A stretch of 33,601 nucleotides of DNA from Fibrobacter succinogenes (GCA_902781185.1 CACZII010000012.1:1-33601); one strand, 5' to 3'. Counted from the stretch's first letter, positions 7,095 through 14,172 are shown. Notes: a model not told the origin generated them from the letters alone. A program made the numbers and translations.

Positions 7095-8207
7095 ATGGAA
7101 CGATTCAAGCCGCGTGATATGTTCGTGGAAGCAGGCTATGGCCCGAACTTCGCAGACCAGCTTTTGCAGAATGCCTACAGCAAGCTTTTTGAGGGCGACC
7201 CCATCGACGAGCGCATCTGCTTTGACGCCTCCGACGACATGGCCTACATCGTAGACATCGGACACGACGACATCCGCTCCGAGGGTATGAGCTACGGTAT
7301 GTTCGTCACCGCCCTCACCGACCACCCGGAACTTTTTGAGAAGCTCTGGCGTTTTGCCAAGCGCTACCTGTACAACGCGGGCGGTCCGCACCAGGGTTTC
7401 TATTCCTGGCAGGTTTCCACCACCGACTTTTCCATGATGGACCCGGGATCCGCCCCTGACGGCGAGGAGTACATCGCAGCGGCGCTGCTGATTGCCGCCA
7501 AGCGTTTCGACCGTGACGACTATAAGCAAGAGGCCGTGGAGCTTATCAACATGATGCGGCACAAGCAGACCAACGAGCTGGTGGGCCCCATCATCGACCC
7601 CAAGATGGGAATCGTTAGGTTCTCCCCCGTGCTGGGCAACGACTTCACCGACCCCAGCTACCACACCGTGGCCTTCTACCGCATGTTCGCGGAAGCCACC
7701 GGCGACAACGAATGGAACGAGATTGCCAAGCGGAGCATTGAATACCTGACGAAGGCGGCTCACCCGGAGACGGGCCTCTGCGCCGACTACTCTGAGTTTG
7801 ACGGCACACCCAAATCCATGCCCTGGTTCCCCGAGAGCAACTGCTTCAGCGGAGACGCCTGGCGGGTGGCCCTGAACTTGAGCCTGGACTACACGCTGTT
7901 CCGTGGTGACGAGCGTGAGAAGGAAATCTGCGAGAGACTGCTGAACTATTTCGAAAGCAAGCGCCCGTACCTGGCGGACTACTCCGTAGACGGAAGCCCC
8001 TTTCCGAGACAAGGGCGCGAGGCCACTCCGGGAGTGATTGCCATGAACGCCGCTGCCACCCAAGTGCTCCCTGCCGAGAGCCCGCTGGTACATGGGTTTG
8101 TGCGTGACCTGGCGAACCTGTCTGTGCCTTTCCGTTTCTGGCGCTACTACGACGGAATGCTCTACATTATCGGGATTCTCGCCACCGCCGGAAAGATTGA
8201 ATTTTAG
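7095..8207 (+). CDS. Glycoside hydrolase family 8, reducing-end xylose-releasing exo-oligoxylanase-like
   Basis: 370 residues with no signal peptide, so cytoplasmic. SEGMSYGMF (~61-69) holds the GH8 general-acid Glu. PDGEEYIAAALLIAAKRF corresponds to the conserved second block, and FSGDAWRVALNLSLDY contains the Asp expected to be the catalytic base in the Rex branch of GH8. Rex enzymes (EC 3.2.1.156) remove one xylose from the reducing end of xylo-oligosaccharides by inversion; the length and block order match them better than GH8 endoglucanases or chitosanases. The ATG at 7095 has GGAG 8 bases upstream; the in-frame sequence before it runs into the G-rich element. Fibrobacter degrades xylan, so a cytoplasmic enzyme finishing imported oligosaccharides is plausible. 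Activity is inferred by family only. Confidence 0.85.
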   Translation: MERFKPRDMFVEAGYGPNFADQLLQNAYSKLFEGDPIDERICFDASDDMAYIVDIGHDDIRSEGMSYGMFVTALTDHPELFEKLWRFAKRYLYNAGGPHQGFYSWQVSTTDFSMMDPGSAPDGEEYIAAALLIAAKRFDRDDYKQEAVELINMMRHKQTNELVGPIIDPKMGIVRFSPVLGNDFTDPSYHTVAFYRMFAEATGDNEWNEIAKRSIEYLTKAAHPETGLCADYSEFDGTPKSMPWFPESNCFSGDAWRVALNLSLDYTLFRGDEREKEICERLLNYFESKRPYLADYSVDGSPFPRQGREATPGVIAMNAAATQVLPAESPLVHGFVRDLANLSVPFRFWRYYDGMLYIIGILATAGKIEF

Positions 8208-8236
8208 ATGTGAAGTCTGGAATGTGTGGTGTGAGG
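8208..8236. repeat. Heptameric TGTG-rich repeat, second copy
   Basis: Tandem 7-mers (ATGTGAA, GTCTGGA, ATGTGTG, GTGTGAG) begin right after the GH8 stop codon. This is the same family as the arrays at 4642 and 9272 but with only one arm, so it has no obvious hairpin alone. Confidence 0.5.
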
Positions 8237-8250
8237 TTACACTCAGCGTC

Positions 8251-8293
8251 ATCCTCGTCCCGCATCAAGTGCGGGATAAACTCCGGCGAGGAT
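8251..8293. repeat. REP-like nested hairpin
   Basis: Outer arms ATCCTCG (8251-8257) and CGAGGAT (8287-8293) enclose a perfect inner stem TCCCGCA / TGCGGGA (8258-8264 with 8270-8276). Compact nested palindromes of this kind between genes are typical of dispersed REP-type elements. There is no T-run, so it is not a classical terminator. Confidence 0.5.
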
Positions 8294-8328
8294 CCATACA
8301 GTTTTAATTTATAAGTAAAAAGGTTATT

Positions 8329-9267
8329 ATGTTTAAATTAAACAATTGCGGTAAAAGAATTTTTGTGGCAAGCCTCGCCGCCTCCGTGGCATTCATGGCT
8401 GCAGGCTGCGAAGACGTTCGGGTGGAAAAATACCCTAACGGGAACGTGCAATTCGAAACCACCTACGTAAATGACAAACGCGAGGGCATGGAAAAGGAAT
8501 ACTACGAGAACGGCTCGCTGAAGCGGGAAACCCCGTACAAGGCAGACCGCCGCGAAGGCACCACCAAGGAGTATTTCGAGGACGGCACCGTGAAATCGGA
8601 AATTCCCTACGTGGACGGTTATATCGAAGGCGCAGTCCTTCGCTACCACAAGAACGGAAAACTTGCCTCCAAGGCCCTGTACCAGAAAAACAAGCAGGTG
8701 GAATTTGGCGAAGTGTTCGATGAAAGCGGGGACCCTGCCACCCACGGAAGCTACAAGGATCCTCGCGACGGGTACGCCTACGAATGGGTACGCATCGGTG
8801 ACCAGCTCTGGACAGCAGAAAACATGAACTTCGCTACGGCCGCAGGCTCCCTGTGCATGCAGTGCAACAACTGGGGCCGCCTCTACGACTTCGAGAACGC
8901 CAAGAACGCCTGTTTGGACGGGTTCCACATGCCCTCCAAGGAAGAATGGCAGAAACTGATTGCCGCCGCCGGCCAAAAGCCTGCGCTGGCCCTGAAGGCA
9001 GGATTCGGCTGGGACCCCATTAAGGAGGGCACCAACAACTACGGTAACGGTAAAGACGAACTAGGGTTCGGCGTAAAGGCCGGCGGCGGACATTTCGCCA
9101 AGAGCGACGTGCCGCTGAAAGAACGCAAGTTCGACACCGCCGGAAAGAAGGCCTACTTCTGGACTGCAGAGGGCGAAGTGGTGGTATTCCACCATAACAA
9201 GGACAACGTCACCTTCGAGAAGTTCAATCCCGAACACGGCGCCAGCCTAAGGTGCTTAAAGGATTAA
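8329..9267 (+). CDS. Lipoprotein with YwqK/MORN-type repeats and a FISUMP domain
   Basis: 312 residues. Lipoprotein signal with lipobox AAGC (Cys27). Residues ~31-120 are four to five ~20-residue repeats of the YwqK/MORN-variant type (KYPNGNVQFETTYVNDKREG, KEYYENGSLKRETPYKADRR, KEYFEDGTVKSEIPYVDGY). Residues ~145-312 form a FISUMP domain: DGYAYEWVRIGDQLWTAENM, LCMQCNNWGRLYDF, CLDGFHMPSKEEWQKLI, AYFWTAEGE, HGASLRCLKD. The Cys pair in CMQC is notable. The SD AAGG lies 8 bases before the ATG. Outer-membrane location is inferred. It shares the FISUMP end with the protein at 399-2516 but has a different N-terminal module. Confidence 0.85.
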   Translation: MFKLNNCGKRIFVASLAASVAFMAAGCEDVRVEKYPNGNVQFETTYVNDKREGMEKEYYENGSLKRETPYKADRREGTTKEYFEDGTVKSEIPYVDGYIEGAVLRYHKNGKLASKALYQKNKQVEFGEVFDESGDPATHGSYKDPRDGYAYEWVRIGDQLWTAENMNFATAAGSLCMQCNNWGRLYDFENAKNACLDGFHMPSKEEWQKLIAAAGQKPALALKAGFGWDPIKEGTNNYGNGKDELGFGVKAGGGHFAKSDVPLKERKFDTAGKKAYFWTAEGEVVVFHHNKDNVTFEKFNPEHGASLRCLKD

Positions 9268-9271
9268 CTAC

Positions 9272-9333
9272 AAGTGTGTAGTGTGTGATGTGGGATGTGA
9301 AATTACACATTCCACACTACACATTTCACATTA
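9272..9333. repeat. Heptameric TGTG-rich inverted repeat, third copy
   Basis: The left arm is tandem 7-mers (TGTGTAG, TGTGTGA, TGTGGGA, TGTGAAA). The right arm is the complement in the same 7-base rhythm (ACACATT, CCACACT, ACACATT, TCACATT). Together they can form one long imperfect hairpin just past the lipoprotein stop at 9267, in the gap before the convergent argJ. Confidence 0.65.
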
Positions 9334-9348
9334 ATTTCAAGTTCTCAG

Positions 9349-9442
9349 TTTTAGCGCGAGCGGTCGTCCGTGAGCCGCAAGCGACTCGTACCAACGAGTC
9401 GTGGCGGCGAGAGCGAGGGCTGACCGGAGAAGTTTCACACCA
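9349..9442. repeat. Structured ~95-bp element, copy A
   Basis: Begins TTTTAGCGCGAGCGGTC. The inner hairpin CGACTCGT-ACCA-ACGAGTCG (9382-9401) sits inside an outer stem GCCGC (9374-9378) / GCGGC (9404-9408). It is followed by GAGAGCGAG and CCGGAGAAG. It is in tandem with copy B at a period of ~94. Confidence 0.75.
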
Positions 9443-9538
9443 CTTTAGCCCGAGCAGTCGTTACCGTGAGCAACAAACGCCTCGTATTAACGAGGCGTGG
9501 TTGCGAGAGCGAGCGCAAGCCGGAGAAGCTATCCCCGG
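9443..9538. repeat. Structured ~95-bp element, copy B
   Basis: Begins CTTTAGCCCGAGCAGTC. The inner hairpin CGCCTCGT-ATTA-ACGAGGCG (9478-9497) lies inside the outer stem GCAAC (9470-9474) / GTTGC (9500-9504). The base pairs differ from copy A, but pairing is preserved in both stems. Confidence 0.75.
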
Positions 9539-9556
9539 TTTTAGCGCGAGCGGTCA
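9539..9556. repeat. Partial third unit of the ~95-bp element
   Basis: TTTTAGCGCGAGCGGTCAT repeats the opening of copies A and B. It stops 2 bases before the argJ stop codon, so the tandem array is cut at the gene boundary. Confidence 0.65.
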
Positions 9557-9558
9557 TT

Positions 9559-10713
9559 TTAAGTCGTGTATTCCGCGTTGATCTTTACGTACCCGTAGCT
9601 CAGGTCGCAGGTGAAGGCGCTGGCAGAGGCCTGGCCGATGTTCAACACCAGAGTCACCTTGTATTCACGCTGACGGACAACTGCGTGGAGGGCCGCCGTC
9701 TGGGCCTCGTCCAGAGGCAACGGGCGACCGCCTTCCAGAACCTTCACGTCACCGAAAAACAGGTCGGTGTGTTCGGCCACCATGTTGCAGCCGCTAGAAC
9801 CAGCGCTGCTGAGGATACGTCCCCAGTTGGGGTCTTCGCCGAACATGGCGCACTTGGCCAGATTACTGGTACCGATGAAGCGAGCCATGCGGAGAGCTTC
9901 TTCGTGGCTTTCGGCCTTCTCTATGCGCAGTTCAATAAGCTTGGTAGCACCTTCGCCATCACGCACAATGTCTTTTGCGAGGCTCTGCATAATGAGCATC
10001 AGGGCCGCACGGAACTCGCCCTGTTCGCTCAAGCTCAAGTCTTCGTAACGGAGCCCGCTCATGCCGTTGGCAAGCAAGATGCAGGTATCGTTGGTGCTGG
10101 TGTCGCCGTCCACAGTAATGGCGTTGAAGGAATCCGCAATGTCGGCGCGGAATTCCGCAAAGAAGTCGCCCGAGCCCTTGCAGGCGCCACCGATGGTCAC
10201 CACGCCCTTCTCGGTGTGAATTTCAACAGCATGGCTCTTGAGCGCAAGGTCGGTGGTGAGGATAGCACGACCAAATTCTTCGGAAGCGTCGGCGTGGAGC
10301 TTTTCCACCAGCTTAGGAATGCCGGCCTCGATTTTGTCCATGGGCATCAGGTGGCCAATCACGCCGGTGCTGCAGACCAGCACGCTCTTGGGCGTAAGGT
10401 TCAGGGCCTCTTCGGTAAGGGTAGCCATGCGTTCGGCATCCTTGTAGCCCTGCTCGCCGGTACAGGCATTGGCGTTACCGCTGTTCACCACCACGGCCGT
10501 TGCAAAATGGGCATGCTCCAGGGCAGCCTTGTCGTAGAGCACCGGAGCGGCCTTCACCTTGTTGGTGGTAAACACCGCAAAACAGCGGGCCGCCTTCTCG
10601 CTCTTGAGAAGCGCCATGTCGGCATTGCCGCTGGCCTTGATACCTGCACAGATTCCAGATGCCGTGAAGCCCTTGGGGGAACACACACCGCCATTTTCCA
10701 ACAGATTGTACAT
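9559..10713 (-). CDS. argJ: ArgJ: ornithine acetyltransferase / N-acetylglutamate synthase, autoprocessing segment missing
   Basis: 384 residues versus ~400-410 usual. ArgJ transfers acetyl from N-acetylornithine to glutamate in arginine synthesis. Family blocks are clear: SPKGFTASG, TNKVKAAPV, VVVNSGNANACTG, ILTTDLALK, IGGACKGSG, ITVDGDTSTND (199-209) and TCDLSYGYVKINAEYTT. Normal proteins have about 21 residues after KGSG that include PNMATML, whose Thr is both the self-cleavage site and the nucleophile. Here KGSG (179-182) joins directly to DFFAEFRADIADSFN, which aligns with the helix beyond that segment. The reading frame stays open. As written the enzyme should neither cleave nor catalyse the usual reaction. 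SD CAGGAG lies 6 bases before the ATG at 10713; upstream in-frame starts lack one. Divergent from greA. Confidence 0.85.
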   Translation of the reverse strand: MYNLLENGGVCSPKGFTASGICAGIKASGNADMALLKSEKAARCFAVFTTNKVKAAPVLYDKAALEHAHFATAVVVNSGNANACTGEQGYKDAERMATLTEEALNLTPKSVLVCSTGVIGHLMPMDKIEAGIPKLVEKLHADASEEFGRAILTTDLALKSHAVEIHTEKGVVTIGGACKGSGDFFAEFRADIADSFNAITVDGDTSTNDTCILLANGMSGLRYEDLSLSEQGEFRAALMLIMQSLAKDIVRDGEGATKLIELRIEKAESHEEALRMARFIGTSNLAKCAMFGEDPNWGRILSSAGSSGCNMVAEHTDLFFGDVKVLEGGRPLPLDEAQTAALHAVVRQREYKVTLVLNIGQASASAFTCDLSYGYVKINAEYTT

Positions 10714-10775
10714 ATCGACTCCTGCAAAAAGCGTCCTTTGAGGCATTCTGCCCCACAAGACGCCGTTAAAATTTT

Positions 10776-10781
10776 TACCTT
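10776..10781 (+). promoter_or_regulatory. -10-like hexamer before greA (possible leaderless start)
   Basis: TACCTT ends 7 bases before the greA ATG, with no Shine-Dalgarno in between. The geometry is the same as at 3987 and at maf. TAAAAT at 10766-10771 is an alternative -10. Confidence 0.35.
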
Positions 10782-10788
10782 GTAGAGC

Positions 10789-11259
10789 ATGGAAAAGAAA
10801 ATCCCGTTTACACAGGAAGCCTACGACCAGCTCGTTAAGGACCTCAATAATTTAAAAAATGTAGAACGCCCCCGCGTCCTGCAGGAATTGGTTGACGCCC
10901 GCGCACAGGGCGATTTAAGTGAAAATGCGGAATACCATGCCGCCAAGGAAAGGCTCGCCGCCATCGACAATGTGGAACTGCCCAAGCTGCAAGACCAGCT
11001 GGCCCGTGCCGAAGTGGTAGCCTTCGACGCCTCTTCCGACAGCATCCGTTTCGGAGCCACCGTCACCGTCAAGAACCTAAAGACCAAGCGCGACGTGGTG
11101 TATCAGCTGGTTTCCCCCGAAAGCGTGGACGCCCTCAACGGCAAAATCAGCTTCAAGAGTCCCATCGGTGCAGCCCTCATGGGTAAGAAGCGCGGCGATA
11201 CGGTAGAAGTGACCACCCCCAAGGGCGTGAACACCTTCGAAATTATCGACTTCAAGTAA
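10789..11259 (+). CDS. greA: Transcription elongation factor GreA
   Basis: 156 residues, standard GreA length. An N-terminal coiled-coil hairpin (residues ~1-75) carries the acidic tip DLSENAEYHAAKER, whose Asp and Glu position magnesium in the RNA polymerase active site for cleavage of backtracked RNA. The C-terminal domain has the FKBP-like fold (ISFKSPIGAALMGKKRGDTVEV), typical of GreA. It lies 21 bases upstream of holA, on the same strand, and is probably cotranscribed with it. Divergent from argJ across a 75-base gap. Confidence 0.97.
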   Translation: MEKKIPFTQEAYDQLVKDLNNLKNVERPRVLQELVDARAQGDLSENAEYHAAKERLAAIDNVELPKLQDQLARAEVVAFDASSDSIRFGATVTVKNLKTKRDVVYQLVSPESVDALNGKISFKSPIGAALMGKKRGDTVEVTTPKGVNTFEIIDFK

Positions 11260-11280
11260 GGTTCTCGGGAAAAGGCCAGA

Positions 11281-12252
11281 ATGATTGTCGCCCTGATAGG
11301 CAAGGACCAGTTCTCCAAGGACATCCGCATCGAGAAGTTTATCGCCGATGCCCTGGGCGAGCGGAAAGACGACCCTCTTTCCAAGCAGATTCTGTACGCC
11401 ACAGACACAAACATTCCCTCTATCGCCGAAGCTGTGATCAGCGCCTGCGATTCCGTGTCCATGTTCAGCCCGGAACAGGCCGTAGTGGTACGCAAGGCCG
11501 AGGCTCTGAAGGCCGACGACACCAAGTCTCTCGCCAAATGGCTTAGCCACACTCCCCAATGCAAGCTTCTGCTGGACTTCGAAACTCTCGCCGCCAACAC
11601 GGAACTTTTCAAGGCCCTGAAAAAGGCGGGTGAAATCGAGAAGGAATACGACGAGCCCAAGGCCTACAAGATGGCCGACTGGATTGCCTCGGTCATTCCC
11701 TCCCATTTCAAGAAGGCTATCGACAAGGATGCCTGCCAGTACCTGGCCGAGGCCCTCGGCACCGACACCAAGCTGGTCTGCGAAGAAGTGGACAAGATCT
11801 TGCTCTTCTCCCCCGACTGCAAAAAGATTACGCTGGACCTGGTAAAGACCATGGTGGTCCCCCAGCGGAAAATCGTAGCCTACGAGATCAACGACTACTT
11901 CGGCATGCGGGACGCCAAGACCTACGCCAAAAAACTGAACGAGATGCTGAACAACGGCGTACAGGCGGTACAGATCGTGGCATCGCTCTACTACTATGCC
12001 GTAGACCTAATGAACTTTTCTTCCCTGCTCGCGAAAGGCATGACGCCAAAAGATGCCGCCGCCGAACTGGGCAAGAACGACTTCATTTTCAATGTGAAAG
12101 GAAAGGCCCCCGAATGCGCACGCCGCTGGGGAAAGCCGCTGCTCTGCCGCGTCATCCGTAGGCTTGCCGACCTGGACTTTGAAATCAAGAGCGGAAAGTG
12201 CTCCACCCGTATTAGCCAAGAACTGGCATTAGCCGCCCTGGTGGTGCGGTAA
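11281..12252 (+). CDS. holA: DNA polymerase III subunit delta
   Basis: 323 residues, near the family length. Delta is the clamp-loader wrench that opens the beta sliding clamp. The N-terminus is unusual in lacking the classical Walker-like start, but MIVALIGKDQFSKDIRIEKFI fits the first strand and helix. The middle (DLVKTMVVPQRKIVAYEINDYFGMRDAKTYAKKLNEML) and the helical collar (AVQIVASLYYYAVDLMNF ... RRLADLDFEIKSG) match HolA. AAGG lies 6 bases before the ATG. Its stop is only 3 bases from the stop of the convergent outer-membrane gene, so no terminator separates them. Confidence 0.88.
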   Translation: MIVALIGKDQFSKDIRIEKFIADALGERKDDPLSKQILYATDTNIPSIAEAVISACDSVSMFSPEQAVVVRKAEALKADDTKSLAKWLSHTPQCKLLLDFETLAANTELFKALKKAGEIEKEYDEPKAYKMADWIASVIPSHFKKAIDKDACQYLAEALGTDTKLVCEEVDKILLFSPDCKKITLDLVKTMVVPQRKIVAYEINDYFGMRDAKTYAKKLNEMLNNGVQAVQIVASLYYYAVDLMNFSSLLAKGMTPKDAAAELGKNDFIFNVKGKAPECARRWGKPLLCRVIRRLADLDFEIKSGKCSTRISQELALAALVVR

Positions 12253-12255
12253 GAA

Positions 12256-13812
12256 CTAGAACTTCATATCCACAGGATTGAACTGAAGTTGGATTCCCGA
12301 ACGAATCCAACCGTCCATGCCGTTCTTGTGCGCAATGTGGGCCAGGTTCTCGTACTTGCGGCCACCACCGCCCAGATAGAAGTGCAGCCACTGGTTGAAC
12401 TTGAGCTGGTACTGAATGTCCAGCACGTACTGGGCCTCTTCTACACCGGAGGTTGCCCCCTCCACATCCAAGGCTACGTCATAATCAGTGTAAAGTTCCT
12501 TGTCGCCCTGACGGAGCCAGGCCGCCATAATAGCCAGGGAGTGGGCGCCATAGGTCCAGCCCAGTTCCAGCCACAAGTCAAGAGCATCGGAACCACGACG
12601 GTAACCGATGGGATAGTCCACGAAGTAGGCATCGGCATAACCGGCATCTCCCTGTTCGCGGTAGTTACTGCGGTAGTTACGACGGCTGGTATACTTCAGA
12701 AGCGGAAGCCTGCTGTTGTTTGATGCAGGATCGGTGCGGACCACCTCGAAGCGCCAGGAATATTCGCCAAAACGGTTGGTCTTGACCTGATGGAAATAGC
12801 CCGCCATATAGTTCAGGATAGAGCGGTTGGTGCCCTTGTCGTCATCTTCGCCTACGGGGCTATTGATGTCTTCCATATTGATCTGTCCGTAGAACTTGGC
12901 ACCGGCGGAAGTCTTGTAACCAAGTTCAAAGGACGTCATAGCAGAGGTGTAACCCGTGGCATAATTGTCATGCCAATAAATAAAGGGACTGATAGAACGG
13001 AATTCCAGGGCCTTGCCCCCCACCATGCTCTGTTCCACCACGTAGACCCAGAACTTGCTGGTCTCCACACCGAAGCGGTGGAACACCATGTTCTTCACGT
13101 TGTCGGTGTAGGTGCGGTTCCGCTGGTTTGACACCTGGCGACCGGGATTCGTGCATTTCTGGTCGTAGGCTTCGGTTCCTGGCTGCGGGCAACCTGTACT
13201 GCGGTCGACCACGTCCCCGAAGAGCCAAGGGTTCAGGGAACTGAGCATAAAATCGTAACGGAAGATACCCGGTTCGAACTTCCAGAGGATACCATCATGA
13301 TACGGGGCCCCGCCAATCAAGATGTCGTTCTTGGAAATTTTCAGGTCGTCGGGGCTGAAACGTCCGAACTGCACGTAACCCACGCCATTGTTCCACTTGG
13401 CATAGGCGTTGTTAGGGACGTTGATGTCCAGCTCACTGGGCTTGTAGGTAAAGTTGGTCTTCCAGTCGTCCTGATACCAGGCTTCCATATCCTTGCGGAG
13501 AGGAGCTTCTAGCAAGACGTGGAAATCCTTGTAGCCCGCACGGAAGCTAAGCGTAAAGAAGGGGTGAACCGATTCCTCGTAGCTGCGAGCGTTTTCCAGA
13601 GGGATACGAAGGCCCCGCCAGTTGGCACCATACCAATCCGCCGTATCCACGGCAAATTCCGGGTCGGTGGGTCCACCGTTGAGGCCGATGTCAAAATCCG
13701 TACCTATCTGGAAATAGCCTGTAGAACCCGACTGCGGGAATTCCGAGTCGGCAAAACTCATGGTGGCTAAAAAAGACACACCAAAAGCGAGGGCTTTAAT
13801 ACAGGACCTCAT
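12256..13812 (-). CDS. Outer-membrane beta-barrel protein, Wzi-like (family uncertain)
   Basis: 518 residues. A signal peptide (residues 1-21, cut after MSFA) is followed by a sequence of alternating polar and aromatic stretches typical of a large beta-barrel, ending in Phe as outer-membrane proteins do (NPVDMKF). GYVQFGRFSPDDLKISKNDILIGGAPYHDGILW and the repeated Tyr/Trp-rich strands recall capsule-assembly Wzi-like or carbohydrate-porin barrels; I cannot choose between them. Start at 13812 (MRSCIKALAF) because the in-frame upstream part to 13899 reads through a structured repeat. No clear SD. It lies downstream of ftsZ on the same strand, but with 400 bases of hairpins and repeats between. 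Convergent with holA, 3 bases between stops. Confidence 0.7.
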   Translation of the reverse strand: MRSCIKALAFGVSFLATMSFADSEFPQSGSTGYFQIGTDFDIGLNGGPTDPEFAVDTADWYGANWRGLRIPLENARSYEESVHPFFTLSFRAGYKDFHVLLEAPLRKDMEAWYQDDWKTNFTYKPSELDINVPNNAYAKWNNGVGYVQFGRFSPDDLKISKNDILIGGAPYHDGILWKFEPGIFRYDFMLSSLNPWLFGDVVDRSTGCPQPGTEAYDQKCTNPGRQVSNQRNRTYTDNVKNMVFHRFGVETSKFWVYVVEQSMVGGKALEFRSISPFIYWHDNYATGYTSAMTSFELGYKTSAGAKFYGQINMEDINSPVGEDDDKGTNRSILNYMAGYFHQVKTNRFGEYSWRFEVVRTDPASNNSRLPLLKYTSRRNYRSNYREQGDAGYADAYFVDYPIGYRRGSDALDLWLELGWTYGAHSLAIMAAWLRQGDKELYTDYDVALDVEGATSGVEEAQYVLDIQYQLKFNQWLHFYLGGGGRKYENLAHIAHKNGMDGWIRSGIQLQFNPVDMKF

Positions 13813-13840
13813 GTTATGTAAAATAGTAAAAAGCTGTCTA

Positions 13841-13927
13841 CGTGAGCAAAAAGCGACCCGTATTAACGGGTCGCGTTTGCGAGAGCAAAGCCCTTCCATA
13901 GAAGCACCACCAGTTTTTAGGCTTTGC
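13841..13927. repeat. Structured ~95-bp element, copy D
   Basis: The inner hairpin GCGACCCGT-ATTA-ACGGGTCGC (13853-13874) sits in the outer stem GCAAA (13846-13850) / TTTGC (13876-13880). It ends with TTTTTAGGCTTTGCGGT, equivalent to TTTTAGCGCGAGCGGT in the other copies. GCAAAGCC (13884-13891) could also pair with GGCTTTGC near 13920. Confidence 0.7.
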
Positions 13928-13941
13928 GGTAATGATGAGTC

Positions 13942-13978
13942 CGAGTGGTCTCATAATACTTCTTGTATCGTAGGCTCT
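13942..13978. repeat. ~38-bp direct repeat, first copy
   Basis: GAGTGGTCTCATAATACTTC and the bases after it match 14074-14108 (GAGCGGTCATATAATACTTC and on) with a few differences. In both places it follows the TTTTAG...GGT tail of the structured element, so this flank belongs to the longer repeat unit at this locus. Confidence 0.5.
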
Positions 13979-13990
13979 GCCGAAGATGCC

Positions 13991-14082
13991 CCGTGAGCGA
14001 CAAGCGACTCATATTAATGAGTCGTGGTCGCGAGAGCGAGCGCATTCCGGAGAATTTCACAAGGTTTTAGCGCGAGCGGTCA
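13991..14082. repeat. Structured ~95-bp element, copy E
   Basis: The inner hairpin CGACTCAT-ATTA-ATGAGTCG (14005-14024) sits in the outer stem GCGAC (13997-14001) / GTCGC (14027-14031). It is followed by GAGAGCGAGCGCA, CCGGAGAA and TTTTAGCGCGAGCGGTCAT. The spacing from copy D is 151 bases. Confidence 0.75.
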
Positions 14083-14090
14083 TATAATAC

Positions 14091-14126
14091 TTCTTGCATT
14101 GTGGACTCATGTCCACAATGCAAGAA
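14091..14126 (-). repeat. Perfect 16-bp hairpin downstream of ftsZ
   Basis: Arms 14091-14106 and 14111-14126 are perfect reverse complements around a 4-base loop (TCAT on the plus strand). There is no T-run after it on either strand, so it looks like a processing, blocking or repeat hairpin rather than a classical terminator. Confidence 0.6.
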
Positions 14127-14160
14127 GGGATCACCCAGGCAGGGAGACCCAGGTGATCCC
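14127..14160 (-). terminator. Hairpin in the ftsZ 3' region
   Basis: 9-bp stem GGGATCACC / GGTGATCCC (14127-14135 with 14152-14160) with a 16-base loop. It abuts the 16-bp hairpin on one side and leads to another hairpin at 14173 on the other. It probably contributes to ending or protecting the dcw mRNA, but lacks a U-tract. Confidence 0.45.
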
Positions 14161-14172
14161 TCGTGTTGTGGT

